From Owenia fusiformis (Eukaryota; Annelida; Polychaeta; Sabellida; Oweniidae), in assembly GCA_903813345.2 (NCBI GenBank), contig CAIIXF020000012.1, positions 5,953,001-6,017,000 on the forward strand: 64,000 nucleotides of DNA, read 5' to 3'. The notes beneath the pieces were generated by a model. That model ran no database searches, had not been told where the DNA came from, and saw nothing but the letters and a program-made list of their open reading frames with translations. A program made the position numbers and the translations under genes. Of this stretch, positions 36,201-51,200 are shown piece by piece. Every line of letters starts with the position of its first letter. Position 1 is the first letter of the stretch.

Positions 36201-39200
36201 TATTGGGTGCGGAGCAAATGAGCGGAGGGTGCGGAGCTAACGGTCATTTTTGAATTTAAATTTGGGATATTTCTGAAACTAAGCCGTTTTGGGACTTCAA
36301 ATATACCAAAATATGTGTATTTGACACCAAATATCAATACAATTGTGAAAATAGTAGCGCAATTCATTCTATAGCGACGCAGTGTGTCATAAACCTTTCC
36401 CAGACCTATATCTTTTGAAATTATCCTTTTAACACTGAGTCCCCAGCATTCATAAAAAAATGGTGTTCAAGGTACACTATCTATACAAATTATTTTTGCA
36501 TCTTGGAAGCCAGGCAGTATCTGTGTGATTTTATAAAAATTCGGAAATGTTTTTCAGATATGAGCCCCCTCTAAATATTGGGTGCGGAGCAGCTCCATAA
36601 ACGTACCTCCGCACCCAATATTTAGAGGGGGCTCATATCTGAAGAACATTTCCGAATTTTTATTCGGACGCAGTATTAAAAGGATAGTCTCAAAATATAT
36701 AGGTCTGGGAAATGTTTAAGGCATACTGCGTCGCTATAAAATGAATTGCACTACTATTTTCACAATTTTATTGATATTTGGTGTCAAATACACATATCTT
36801 GGTATATTTGAAGTCCCAAAACGGCTTAGTTTCAGAAATATCCCAATTTGAAATTCAAAAATGACCGTTAGCTCCGCACCCTCCGCTCATTTGCGCCGCA
36901 TAGGGTGTAACAGTTAGGATCAGATTCTTGAATTAAAAGCATGGATTTCAAAATTTCAAAGTGCACTGAGAGTGAACTGAATGTGTGTGTGAAGGATTGA
37001 AATTGAATTGAAAAAGTATGGAAACTCTCCCACATATCAACGTTTAGTACTTTAATCGTTTATAAAAAATCCTCATCATCTGAGTCTGGTATTTCTTAGT
37101 TCATGATATTTAGACTATTATCTCATCGATCTCTCCTTCATTCTCAAAGAGACATCTATCCAATGATAGAATCTATACTGACAAAACAAATAAAGTCCAG
37201 ATTGCAAACAACTACAAAGAAATGAAACAACTCTAAAATTGGAGTTCGCTTGAGTTAGTGTCACACCCTTATCAAAGGGGGTTCATGGGTGTAGCCAGTT
37301 TTTGGTCAGGGGGTGTGATCACCAAATTTCAGTTGGGGGGGGGGGGCAGAAGTGAGCAAAATAATTTTTTTAAAGATTTGTTTTGAATTTTACAAAAATT
37401 GATGTAACTTCCTTCAAAATTGAGCTAGAAACTTCAAATTACAATCCAGATTATACTTGGTTTAGCTAAACTGATGGTTTATGACTACCCACTCATTTTT
37501 GGATGAGACTAACTCTTGCTGTGGACATTTAGTTTTCCTTATAATTTGAATGTAAATTTTGAAGAATAATATACATTTAGTTTGATATATCTGAAATAGA
37601 TGTCACTACTTCTTTGTACTTTTAAGAAATGCAATAGACTAGGTGCGAGTAGAAATGATCTTGATTTACGTCATTAAATATTCAAAATTCAGTCAAAGTG
37701 ATGTCATATTTGAAATCTGCATGTAAAAGTACATCTAGAAATATGGTTTCGAAAATTGCTTATCAACTTTGAATTTATTTTTTTTTTGAAAATGTGACTT
37801 CTTGTTCGGGTTGATTCCCCATAGACCCAATGATACAAAATCACAAAAAGTGAAATATCTTTTCTTGTATTGGATAGATAACATTTTCTTTTACTGGACA
37901 TATTTCAATTTGCATAACTATTAGATGCATAAGGGTCATATGAAAATTGAACCATTAAAACAGATGTGATTTAAGTTAAAGGGAACTTTCTCCTATACCC
38001 GCCATGCTATCTGACCCGAACGAGCCACCTGGTGGTGAATCTGGTAACTACCTACTCGCATCTGCGTTATTGCATTATCATTACGATAATAACGAGAGTG
38101 GGTGCTAGTATTTTATTTTCCGTTTATCAGTTCAGATAAAAAACTCATAATTCCCTCAAATGATCTAAAAATTGCAAAAGATCTAGACTTAAGGTAAATC
38201 ATATGGTTTTAGTTTCTTAATTTGGACAAATTATACATGTACATGGTAAAACATAAACACTTCTCTTCTAAGTGGCCCAAGTGAGTGAGAGCCATCTATA
38301 TTGCATTTTCTAGGTAACTGGCAAAATCACTAAAATATTTCAAAATCAGCTGTGAAACAAAGACATTAAGACCACACGCTTTCTCTTCATTGACACAATC
38401 ACTACAGAGCTCACAAACAAGATCTCAATGAAATAAATAAAATACCTGTTGAATTTTAGTCACCATGTCACCTGCAAAACTCTTCCAAGAAGCACCATCT
38501 ACTTCATTCACCTGAAAATACACAAGAACACATTAATAGACCAATATAGATAATCAAGCTTTTTATGTGTATATTTGTATGTATTATCATACTTAAATTG
38601 AAGGATTGAAGCCTTGCACTGGTGCAATGTGGAATGACTATTCCTTGAAGGTGTTGCTTTCCAAAATTTGCAAGAGATTCTTTTGGAAACAATGCATGAA
38701 AGGAATGGTCATTACACAATACATCGAGTCTTAAATTCTTTTCACACATTGAAAAGTATTTTCTACAAATCATCTAAAAGATACAAAATCATTAAAGAAC
38801 TTATTTTCAATGAAACCTTTTGCAAGGGTCAAGTTGGCAAGTTATCAAATTCAATCTGAGGAGTCCAGTTATCACCTTGACAACTGTTAACTAGTTGCCT
38901 TGAGTTGGTTATTGGTTATATAATGGAATGCAGTTATGTGAAATAGCATCTTCAGATTGGCTGGAATCAGACACACCTTGCCTAACTATGTGTGAATTTC
39001 TACCTGCAGATAGAACAGATTTGTCAATTGCAATTAGTTGATAACAAATCATTTAAAGTTAATCAGATCTTATCCGCTACTTCCACTAATCACCAATTTG
39101 TTAATATCAATCCTTTGATAAAATGTCTCAGAGTTTTCTACCCATTAAGATATTATTAATAAAATGTGTGATTCTTTTACCCATTCATGAAATGTCTTTG

Positions 39201-42200
39201 ATTTTTTAACCAATTGATGTCTTCAATGCACCCGATTCTTAATTTTACTGGTTAAGAGATTTTTTGTGGTACCCCACACACACATCCCTCCATCCGCAAA
39301 AGATGACACTGTACATGTGTCAATATAGTAATGAAGTGTTTCACTCTTTTGTGATAGATCCTTCATATCAGAATCAACCAAAATCTTTTAACATCTAAGA
39401 AGTGTTCAGTAATCCCATACTAATATCTATCCCTATGTAGCTCAGTGGCAATAACCTGTTTCTATACAAAGTGCAATCGAGTCTATGGATGGACATTTTA
39501 CAGACACACCTAACTAATTACAGATTTGTAATAACAGATAATAAGTAACAGCCATTAAGCAATGGAACAGCTCAGCTTTTAGCAGATTACACAATCATAT
39601 TAGCTGTACTTAATGAGAGTTTAAAGTGCCAGGTCAGAATGACACATTTCTATACCTAAATTGATAGCTTCTTTCTCATTCTAAGAAACCAGAGTGATTT
39701 CAATCCATAATGATCTGCAACTTACACAAACAATAGACTTTGATATAATCTTCTTTTCTGTAATTATCAAAACTTGAAAAACATTGTTCGTGTAAGAAGT
39801 GATTTAATCGCCTTATAAAACTGAATTATAAGTACAATGAGATAACTCTTCAGAAAACCTCAACTTTTACAGGAAATAATTTGTCAATTGATTCAATTTT
39901 CATTTCTAGATTGTGTGTGGAAATGCCTAAGTTGCAATATACCAATAACCTTATTTCAAAGGGCAACATATTGATATCTTGCAAGATTTCGCTATGTTGC
40001 CTGCACCAAAAACAAAAAACTAAGTAGAAAATTGTTATTCACCCTGGATTAGGGCGAATAATGACCACTATATTCCAGCACTATTGTTCAAGTCAATAGA
40101 GTAAAATATAAGCCTACTAAATTAGTAGTAGTATTCATTGCAAGATGGTGATAATGACATATCATTTTATGGGTGCACACTAGGGGTACACACTACACTG
40201 TTAGTTACAAAATAATAGCGAACCCAAGTTATTACATCTCAGTTAGAAATGAGATTTCACTAGTGTTTGTCACCTATAATCTTACTCGTACATAAGCCTT
40301 AAACAATGTCCTTCATAGATTTCATCAATTAGAAGGCCAAAAACACAAAAAAATTAAGACTAACAGAATATCACAAACTTCATGACTAACTGCAGTTTTC
40401 AAGGTCATGAGTCACATCCCAATACATGTCAGAATGCATGTAGAAGATGTATTCTCATACTATACCTGGAAAATATAACATCCGTATTGACGCTCACTAA
40501 ATCTAGGACAGGAAAAAATATGCAGTAAACAGGGGCAGTTAGGAAATGACAAGTGTAATCAAAACACTTAACTAAATGAAATAAATGAAAACATAAAACT
40601 GCAGAAAACAATACCAAGCCTGAGTCACACCCAGATCCAAGGCTATTCCACTGTATTCACAAGAGGTGAAGAAGGAATAAGATTGATATGTAGGAAGCCT
40701 ATAAACCAATCTCTTAAAGTTAATTACAATGACAGTAAAAGCTAGGACAGCAGATGCAATTCATTCAATACACTCATACATCAAATAAATGTTTCAGCTG
40801 CCTGTTGCCATTGTTTTCAAATCTGAAACTGATTTGATATACGGGTATATCTGAACAAATATGCACGATGAAAAATGCATGCAGAAACAGCCTGATTCAT
40901 TAAAGTTGAAAATCATTAGCTGGCACCTAATAAGAACAAGAAACATAATGATAGATATCACACTAAAGAGCCCAAAACCAGATGTGAGCATAGGCTGCTC
41001 TTGAATCTGTAAAAATTCTAAATTGAAAAGCAATTTTCCTAGAATTGATGACAAGATTTAAACTCACCCAGCCAGACGTCTAGCCACCTATCAGAACAAT
41101 AACGCAATCTTGGAAAGTGCAATTAAAAGGCATCAGCTGTATTAGACTGGCTAGACATGTTTAAAAGGACAATAATCACCATAAGGAGATATAAACAATG
41201 AAGATGCACCTTTTAATTATTTTCCTTTCATACAGAAATGCCAAAGCCGGCTTTTAAGAATTTATGATTACCTAATACTTTCTAGAACCCATTTGAGGTT
41301 CTAAGAACCGCAATATAAATACAATGGGAACTATAGAGAATTTCTAGAGAATAAGTTATGTCACATTTTTAAATAACGCTGACGAGAGAAGACTCACCTG
41401 GGACAGGCAAAAAAGTAATTATCGCTTACTAATCTATTGTGAATGTTAAAATCTAATCATAAAAAAGAATAAACCCACTTCAGATACTTAGAAACAATAT
41501 AAATTAGAACAAACCCTATTTTCTGAAAATAATAGCTCTAGACAATTTGTTGCATAAAATATTAAAAATAGAAATGATGCGAGAATGATCGTGTCGACAT
41601 AGAAGGAAGTACTTATCACTAAGTATGCATGGGGGACGTAATGTTGTAATAAATACAAGTTTTATAAATAATTAATTTATAGTTGTTTCAATGAAAGACA
41701 GATAAGAGGCTTGTATCGGCATATCCTTGGCCGATTATCGATTATTATTGATGCAAAATGGTGTCTATGAGGGAAAGTGTCAAAATACTGGTAGTTGTGG
41801 AAAAACTGGGATGGAAACACATAGTTATCGCTTTTTTCATACAGATTAAAGAAGTCTCCTCCAGCTTATCATTTGGGAAATAATACACCTTTTTGAAAAC
41901 AGTCAACAATTTATCTTCTATTGGAAGATAGTGGATTTTCAAGCTTTTGATATGATCCCCTTTTCCAGACACTGACCTTTAATCACATACATCCGATCAA
42001 CGACATGTAACTTTTGAACATTAATATAAGTTGATGTTAAAACTGAATTTATAATCTATTGAAAATACCCGTAAGAAAATAATCATAGCAGATATGCATA
42101 TTCCTTAGTTTTCTTCTATACAACTTGAATGAACTGCCTACTTTTCTGCCATTTTACACAATTTAGAGTGTTGGCTAAATTCTTGTTAATTTTTTCCTTG

Positions 42201-45200
42201 CTTGTCATAGTCTTTTACATCTCTTTTCCATCTCAATGCATGACCTCTGTATAATTTGTATTACAGGTCAACACACGTGTGCACAATATAGCTGTTAAAA
42301 TGCAAAATGCATAAAAAGCATTTATAAGACAATAAAACCAAGCAGATGAAACATATTGAACAGCTATAATAAACTAGATTAAGTTCACTAAGTTGTGAAC
42401 GATAAATTCAATGGCTATGTAAATAAATACATTCAAGGTGAGAATTGATTGTTTTCAATTAACTTTGTTGTTTTCAAAAGTAGCGTTCTGATGAAAAAAT
42501 TCATAAAACCTTTCAAGCACTGATCATAATTCCCCCAAGCACTGATCATAATTCCCCCAAGCACTGATCATAATTCCCCCAAGCACTGATCATAATTCCC
42601 CCAAGCACTGATCATAATTCCCCCAAGCACTGATCATAATTCCCCCAAGCACTGATCATAATTCCCCATGCTTCACCAACTCTGCAGATCTCACTTTGGA
42701 GTAATTCATAAATCAAATAAGGCATTAACATGCATAATGTCATCACCTGCCATTTGTTACAGATACCAAACACTGCCTACCAAACACTGACTGCCAAACA
42801 CCGACTGCCAAACACCATCCACAACAGAAGTTAGAAACAATACGTCACCACCAACCACCTCAATAATAAAACATAAAATTGTTTTCCAAGGGATTATAGC
42901 CTGATCAAATGTCAAAGCTGCCATAGACGCAAACATTAACTTGTAATAGAGACATTAGAATTCTCATAAAATACGTAGGTACAATGTAACTCTTTCTTGG
43001 GAGCACAGTAGTGTAGTGGAATCCGTGTTCTCTACAAACTATATTTACATCAAACATATACTTTTTTCATTGCTTACGTGTAGCAGAACCAAAACTCTGT
43101 GGGCCCCTGCCCCTACTCACATTGAAACACCCTTACCATAGTTTGCCAACTGACCTTGACCCACACAGTTTGTCAACTGACCTTGACACACACAGTTTGT
43201 CAACTGACCTTGACACACACAGTTTGTCAACTGACCTTGACACACACAGTTTGTCAACTGACTTTGATATAGTTTGTATACTGGCCTTGGCAGTTTGTCA
43301 ATTGATATTGACAGTTTTTCATGTGACCTTGACAGTTTGTCAATTGACCTTGAAAGATTTGTATACTGACCTTGACACAGAGTGTCAATTAAACTTGACA
43401 CAGTTTGTCAATTGACCTTAAAACAACAACTGACCTTGACACAGTTTGTCAATTGACCTTGACACAATTTGTCACTTTACCTCAAAAAATTGTCAAATAA
43501 CCTTGACCTAACCATATCCTCTCTCCAATTAAAAACATATCTAGGATATATACTGTCTTTCTGTATCTTTCTATTCAAAATGCAGGTTATGGATTGTTTC
43601 ACTGTACTTTATAAGTCAGTCTTATAACAGAAACAGGCTTTATTACATTGAACAATAAGCGTCAGAATAAAAGTGATATCATGATTATCTTCTTTATTGT
43701 ATTTCCCTTTGATAAAATATCAGATCCGTTTTGTATTTTACATTTATATACTAATAGACGTGAAATCAAAAGAAGTGTCGAAATACATCTCATTCTGGAA
43801 AACTGAAGAATATGACACCCAATGATCTCTAAAGAGGAATCAAAATTCTTTTACAAAACAAGAAATTAATGAAATAAGAATGCATTAAAAATAAACATCT
43901 GACACGATCTGACAATTGACATTTATATCATAAAATGTTTTTAATATAAGATAAATCAATGATGAAAATAACTCATTGAAAGAGGAAGTTTCAACAATTA
44001 ACGTGTGGTAGTATACGTCAGCTGAATGGCAGATTAGTAACTCGATCAATTGCATGATTAAATTGAATATTTTTTACCGGAGATGCATTAATATTCTATT
44101 GAGCTCTATGATTTTTGTTGTCTCCTTGATTGGCTAGAACAATATGTGAAATGTAGTCAGGTTAACGACACTCTTATACCTAAATTAATCTACCTATATT
44201 CTAATACCTCAGAACCTGATTGGCTAATTCAGTACACTAATCACAGAGAACCGTGCTAGGAATTAATGACGAAACATCACATTTATATAATATTACAAGA
44301 GATGCATTCGTCAATAGAACGTTAAAGAGTTTTATCTACGTTAAACGTGTTTACAGCCAATGCCTTATGTGGCAGGATTATGTAGGTAAAGACAGTCTAT
44401 CATTGGATTAGGGAACCTAGAAGATAATTTAACTTGAGGAAGCCGAAAATGAATACAATCAGAAACATGGATTTGGAAACCATGACAGGCTGTCAATGAA
44501 ATCAAGTACCACAAGTTTTATGGAGGAACAATCAAGTGACATGATATATACAAAAAAACAAAAATAGGATATTCTTTAAATAAATTAATCATACATGACT
44601 TGAAACATTAAAAATAAGGAAATTCAATTAATATCTGATGATAACTGTTTATTGTTAAAGTGCCACGAATAATAATTGAATTAACAGCTAAGTAATTATA
44701 CTTGATCTTGTTTACAAGATGGGAAGGTCGCTATTCACGGAGATGCAAATGTATTTATAATGACCTGATGATTATCACATTAAAAGAACAATGAATACAA
44801 CTACAATGAACACAACTACAATACTGATGGAGATGAACACAGAATGGAATTTCACAAAAACAACAACAATAAATGTGATTACAACACAAAGTAGTACAAC
44901 AACAACAACATTAACTTTAACACAAATCCTGACTGGCATTGCTCAAATAATTCTCGGATTTATCATTATATTTGGTAACACTTTAACTGTGGCTGCGATT
45001 CGTAAATTTCGTCGTTTAAAAACAGAAACGGGGATTCTTATTGCAAGCCTTGCTATTGCTGACTTATTCATGGGATTCACTATGTGGCTTCACGCATGCT
45101 ACGAGTTTGTACCACAAATGGGTTGGTCCAACTTTATGTGCTCGTTTAAATATTTTACATTTTTTCTGTCCAGTGCAGCTTCTATTTACAACTTGATACT

Positions 45201-48200
45201 CATAGCTGTTGATAGATACATTGCGATAACGCAACCGTTACGATACCATCAATGGATCACATATAGGACTGTCCCAATTATGATGATTATAACTTGGATG
45301 TGGTGTGTCATGATCGCCATGGTACCATTCTTTTGGTACAATACTAGGAGCAACCCAAAACAACTCTGCACATTCTTTCATCATATTCCCAAATACTTTT
45401 TAGCGTGCGTTCTTGGGACTCAGCATTTCATCTGCATGATAGCGATGATTGTGCTCTACGGACAAATACTTATAGTGGCTTTGAAACAACAGAGACAAAT
45501 TCAAGCTGAGTCAATAACCACGCCAGCTAATAATAACCCAACAAATGCCTCAAAATCAAAACCAAAAATCTCATTTTCAAAACAATTAAAAACAGCGAAA
45601 CTTTTTGCCGTTGTCATAGGACTGTTTTTATTTTGCTGGACCCCCGTTTTTGTACTATTATTTCTCCATGCATCAAATGTATATTCCAGCAGGTCTATCG
45701 CTTACACAATTGCACCGTTACTAGGGGTCGTCAATTCATGCGTTAACCCAATTATATATTCATGGAAAAATAAGGACTATAAGTTGGCGTTCAAGAAATT
45801 ACTCTGCTTATCAAAAGAAACTATTGGACTTGACGAATCGTTGTTTTCAGAACACATAAAGACAATAAGTAGCTGATGTACATATGGTATTTGTGCTTTC
45901 TTTCTTACAAGGATTATTCCTTAATACCAGACCTGCCACTCGTTTTTATTTTTTCAGAATACAAAAAAATGTATACTTTTTATCATCTAGTTTTGTTATA
46001 TTTTACCTTCATTTGCTCATATGATCATAGAGAGTGTTTGGGAGCAATCCTAAAAGCATGCAAATGTTTCCCTAATAATCCTCATTTTATCAGTATAGAA
46101 GTTATTGAAGTGAATATTTAAGTTGCAGAATTATCCAACAAATCAGAGGATCCTCCTGTTATATTAGTATGATAAATGGAGACAAATAGCTTCAAACTAT
46201 TTCTATCTTAAGTTTCTAACTCAAATATTAAAGAATACAAATATATTTCTAAGATATCTTTATTTCAATTAATCATTCTAGCGTGACAGTTCACATGCGG
46301 AAAATTAATTTAATGAAAACGCGTTCAACAAGCTAATAAATTCTAGAACGACAGCAATTCTTATGAAAGCATTGGTGCCTGGTTGTTGGTTCTCAGTAAA
46401 GAAAATCCATACATTTTTATCGCAAATTAATTGCAATTTTTAACGTTAAATGTCGAAGAGACAATAAAGTACATGAATATATGAATATATAAAAAGACAA
46501 ATAAAGCTTCGAATGCCATAAAGTAACAATTTATCATTTGTAATTGTTCAAATATTGTAACAACAATATCGAAACATGACACTAGCTGAGAATATTTTAC
46601 TGACATAAAAAAGCAAGAATTAATTCCAGCTACCAGATTTCATATATAGATTTTTGTGGTTAAAATCTGCAAGACAAATTTTTTGGGTGATAAAAGTCAA
46701 CACTGCCAAATAAATACTCACTAGTGTATATGTATGACTAGTGATTCTCTAGTTCTTAGCTATGATTTCACTATAGATTCCTGGTAGAGATAGATACATT
46801 TTTGGTGAGGACAAGAATAAAAATTCTGAAAGATCCAAATATGGACAATTAGATGAAACTTTAAACTATTTTATTTATGATGCACCAAGAATCAAATTCT
46901 AACAAGGCATTGACATGCAAAATGTCACCACCTACCATTTGTTATAGACACCAAACATCAAACACCAACCACCAAACACAATACACAAAAATGTTGGAGA
47001 CTATAACGTCACCATTTCTGGGGGTGACATAAAATTTTTTGATACTTCAAGTGATTATTTACATAGTCTTCTATATCTATCTACACAATCAGCTCATTTA
47101 AGGTACAGAAAAATTGGACAAAAAGTGACAACACACAAATAAAGTAAACAGAAATCTCAGAAAGCCCAATACAGAAGTTCTAAGAAATACTAATGAAAGG
47201 ATTTACACAGAAAATAAGGCTACAAGGACACCCACATTAATTCAAATCTGTGAATATGAGGTCATTATTGACATGATTAGTCCTATTTATGATCTGTGTA
47301 TGTTTAATGTGATCTATAGATTTGTGTAAAATTACTGATACATCTATGGATTTGTATCAGTTCAATGTTAAATACATGAGTCTGTGTAAGTTCAATTTGA
47401 CATGTATGGGTCTGTCAGTAAATGTGACATCAAAAGGCATATGTATGTTCAATTGGACATCTATCGGTCTTGAACAATTCAATAAGACATATATGGGTTT
47501 GTGACATTTTTATATGACATCAATGGTTCTGGGTCAGTTCAATAAGACATCTATTAGTCTGTGATATTTCACTATAACATCAAAGGGTCTGAGAGCTCAA
47601 TATGACATCAATGGGTCTGGGACATTTCAATATGACATCAAAGAATCTGTATTAGTTCAGTGTGACATCCACAGGTCTGTGACATTTCAATATGACATCA
47701 AAGTGTCTTTGACAGCTCAATATGTCATTCAAGGGCTAAGGACAGTTAAATGTGATATCCATGGGTCTGTTTCAGTTCAATGTGACATGTATGGGACTGT
47801 GTAGGTTCATTTTGACATCTATGGTATTGTGTCAGGTCAAAGTGACATTCATGGGCCTTTATCAGTTCATTATGACATCTATGGGTCTTATTTGTCAGTC
47901 ATTATGCCATAATTAGTATTTCAAGAGAACTGAAATGAGACTTGAACATTTGGATTTATATCTCATAAAGACATAAGGGTAATAAATAAGCTATTGATTT
48001 TGGGTCCTTTATGAATGAAAACCTTATCCAGATCCATCCTTCAAGATCGGGCTTAAACTGTAATAGCAGCTATATGAAAGAATTAAAATACCCTTAGACC
48101 AAATCATATAAAAAATTAGGTAGCATCCACAAATTCAACTGCCGGCTGACGGATTAACCAATTTTATGACCGACTATGCATGTCCAATTGAAGCATCAAA

Positions 48201-51200
48201 CACAAATAATAGGCTTTATCATAAATAGCCTAAGATGAAATAAATCGCTCAAATCACAGGATAACATTCTGTATTGTTAGTACCTCAGTTGAAATACTCG
48301 ATTTTGATTGGTCAACGAGCGGTGAATAATTTTAACTGTACACCGCGCAATACATTGCCGGTGAATAATATTCCCAGCATTCCACTAAAATGACGTCATT
48401 ATCAGACGATAAAATGGCCGCCGCTAGAACTAGCCGTTTCAAAAATGTTTAAGATGAGGCTATTATTAGTCTCTTAGAGAGTAAAGACAGTCAAAATACG
48501 AAGAAAAATCTAAAACTTTGTACAAAGCTTTTAGTGGACTTCGCCCAGGAGAGTAATTTGACTCCATTGAGTGAACTTACTGCCGTGGCAGATGTTTGCC
48601 ATGAACGTCTCGAGGGTCTGGATCCAACTTCAAGTCAACTTCAAGGGTCAGAAAAATCTAAGATATTCTTCGGACTAACAAAACAATTATAGACCTCTCC
48701 ATTCGGTTTACTGTCAAAATTATATCCCTCGATAATTTTGACAGTAAACCTCTGGAGAGGTCAATAATTGTATACAGTACACATTCTTTATAGTTTATGT
48801 CAATATAGTACATGCCAATATAGTTTATGTCAATATCATCACAGAAGTCAACATAAGAAGTCAATAATTCGTAATAATCACAAGACTCTAATTTCACACA
48901 TTGTAATTACAGGCATAAAAAACATCAAAAACTGCATTGATGAAACTGGATAATTCTCTCATTATATTAGCATTGGTGTAGTAATCAGGGGTTTGTTTTT
49001 GAAATGTTGTAACTTACGACTTGGTTGCTAGTCACTATTCGTCAAAAGGTAGACAATGGTTTTCTATGAATAGTAACTTACAGTCGTACCAGAAAGAAGC
49101 CCAGGCTAGGTAGGTAGGCAAGGCAACAACCTCACTATAATTTTAATTAAGAAATTAATTCTGACAATTTCAATAGAAATGGGGGAATGAAGTCTAAAAG
49201 TGGTAATAAACGTCTTTTAGCCTAATTTTCCTCGTAGCCTATTTACATTTACTTCCCTAAATTGATCCTAGATATGCCCCTGATTATACCGAGTATTGTA
49301 TGATATATATTTAATATATAATTTTGATTGTATAGAAGGAGGAGAAATTCGGTCATTCATCTTTAAAGGTTTTATTCAACAAAACACATTTTTTATATAA
49401 ATAGATGAAATTACAGATTATCGAGAATTCAATTTCATACTTCATAAATGCATCATGGAGTTTATTATTATGAAGGTCACAAAAGAAGAGGAGTAAAATG
49501 CTGTTTGCTATTATTTACATCCTGATTAGGATCTTACGAGATAAGGACGCATTAATTCAATTATAGGTAGATAAAACACGGACTGTTCTTGAGAAACATG
49601 TTTTGAACTTAAGAAATGAGAAGTAAATGGTTTTCGATCGTACATACATCCTTCCCTTATTATCAGGATCTTAAGAGATTAGGATGTATTTAAGTTTGGT
49701 AATTGGTGAATAAACCTTGACGCTTTTTGAGAAACATTCAGACCATGTAATGATAGAACAAGGCATTAACATGTGAAATGTCACAACCTACCATTTGTTA
49801 CAGATGATGTGTTACAGACACTGGACCCAGAATGCCAAACACCGTCCACAAAAAAGTTGGAGACTGTAACAATTTCACCGCTTCTGGTGGAAACACAACA
49901 ATATACATATCAAGAAGACTTACTATTATGGAATATTTTTCCATATTTTGACCAATTCTGGACAGATGGTGATAAAAATAGAATTTTGCAAAAAAATTAT
50001 GTGGGAGAACACAGTTTTTATACGAGACAGTAAAATTAGTCATTTGAAAAAATAAACCCCATTTCATTACAACTCCCACAAGATAGTTATGTTCTTAAGA
50101 TAGGATGAACATCGCCACATTAATACCAGATAAAAAAACAATTGTTTAACGAATACAAATGTATGAACAGAACCTTTTCTATTCAATCCAATTTTTAAAT
50201 AAAATATGATTCCAATCTTAAACGGATCTGCCTCTTAAGAGTAATGTTGATTTTGTTCTTAGTTTCTAATAATTAATTATGAGCCTGTTAATTAGATCAA
50301 GTATTTGCTGTCTATGAGTAAACACTTCCCTTGCAGTTATCATCACAGTGACGTCCCAAGGTTTTTTCTCGACAGGGCACTTAATAGTTCTAATTTTACA
50401 TGTTTTAATCAAAATTTTGCCATTTTTCATCATTTTGAAAGGGTACTAACCCCCCTATCACACCAAACTAGTTCTTACCCGTTCTTGCCAGTCCTACGAA
50501 AATGTCGTAAAACGGGCTCAATCTGGCTGCGGTCGGGATATATGTCTAAAATAATTAGCTACTTCGTTCATAAACAGTCTTCAATACGTCCATCTCAGTC
50601 GCAGTTCGTTCAGGTCGCACCACGTCGGTGTGCAACGTAGTATAAACTGTCCATTAGTCTAGAAGGTCATCATGACCTGATTACAGAATGGTATGGTCGC
50701 CATCGAATTTTGAATCGATTCAAAATTCTAAATCACATACCCCGTCCGGGAAAGTCCATGAAGTTCGTAAACAGACCGTCAAACGTTGCAGCTACGTTCA
50801 TTCAGTTCACACACAGTTTAAAACCGATTCGGCAACGTGTTGACGATCACCAGAAAATTTTGAGCATGCTCTAAATGCTGGAGGACCTACTCGTTCTAGT
50901 AGTTTCATGAAGTTTGTAAACAGATCCCAAACGGTTCTTAGTTGGTTCTTAGTACGTCAAATCTGTTCGTGCACAGTTAAACCCCGTTTTCGAGAACGTA
51001 GTGAGAACTAGTTTGGTGTGATAATAGGGTAACAGATTTTAAATTTTTTGTCAAGGTGGTATATAATCTTTGGATTTTCAGTAGGGGAACACCAGATAGC
51101 ACCAATGCTGGGAAGACCGTAACTGCATTAAGCAAACATAAAAATTATCATTAGCTTATCATTCTGAGGTAAATTGCTTGGAATGATAATTGCAAACAAA

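Noticed and set aside
37335-37347. G-quadruplex near the G homopolymer
   Set aside because: Only one long G run; no four-tract pattern.
39435-39485. tRNA or SINE on the plus strand (TAGCTCAGTGGCA and AATCGAGTC)
   Set aside because: Boxes are degenerate and no stems or body could be defined.
42515-42666. CRISPR-like direct repeats
   Set aside because: Copies are contiguous with no spacers, in animal DNA; a minisatellite.
43117-43415. Overlapping ORFs on both strands (SIDKL / STDLDTH repeats)
   Set aside because: By-products of the minisatellite period.
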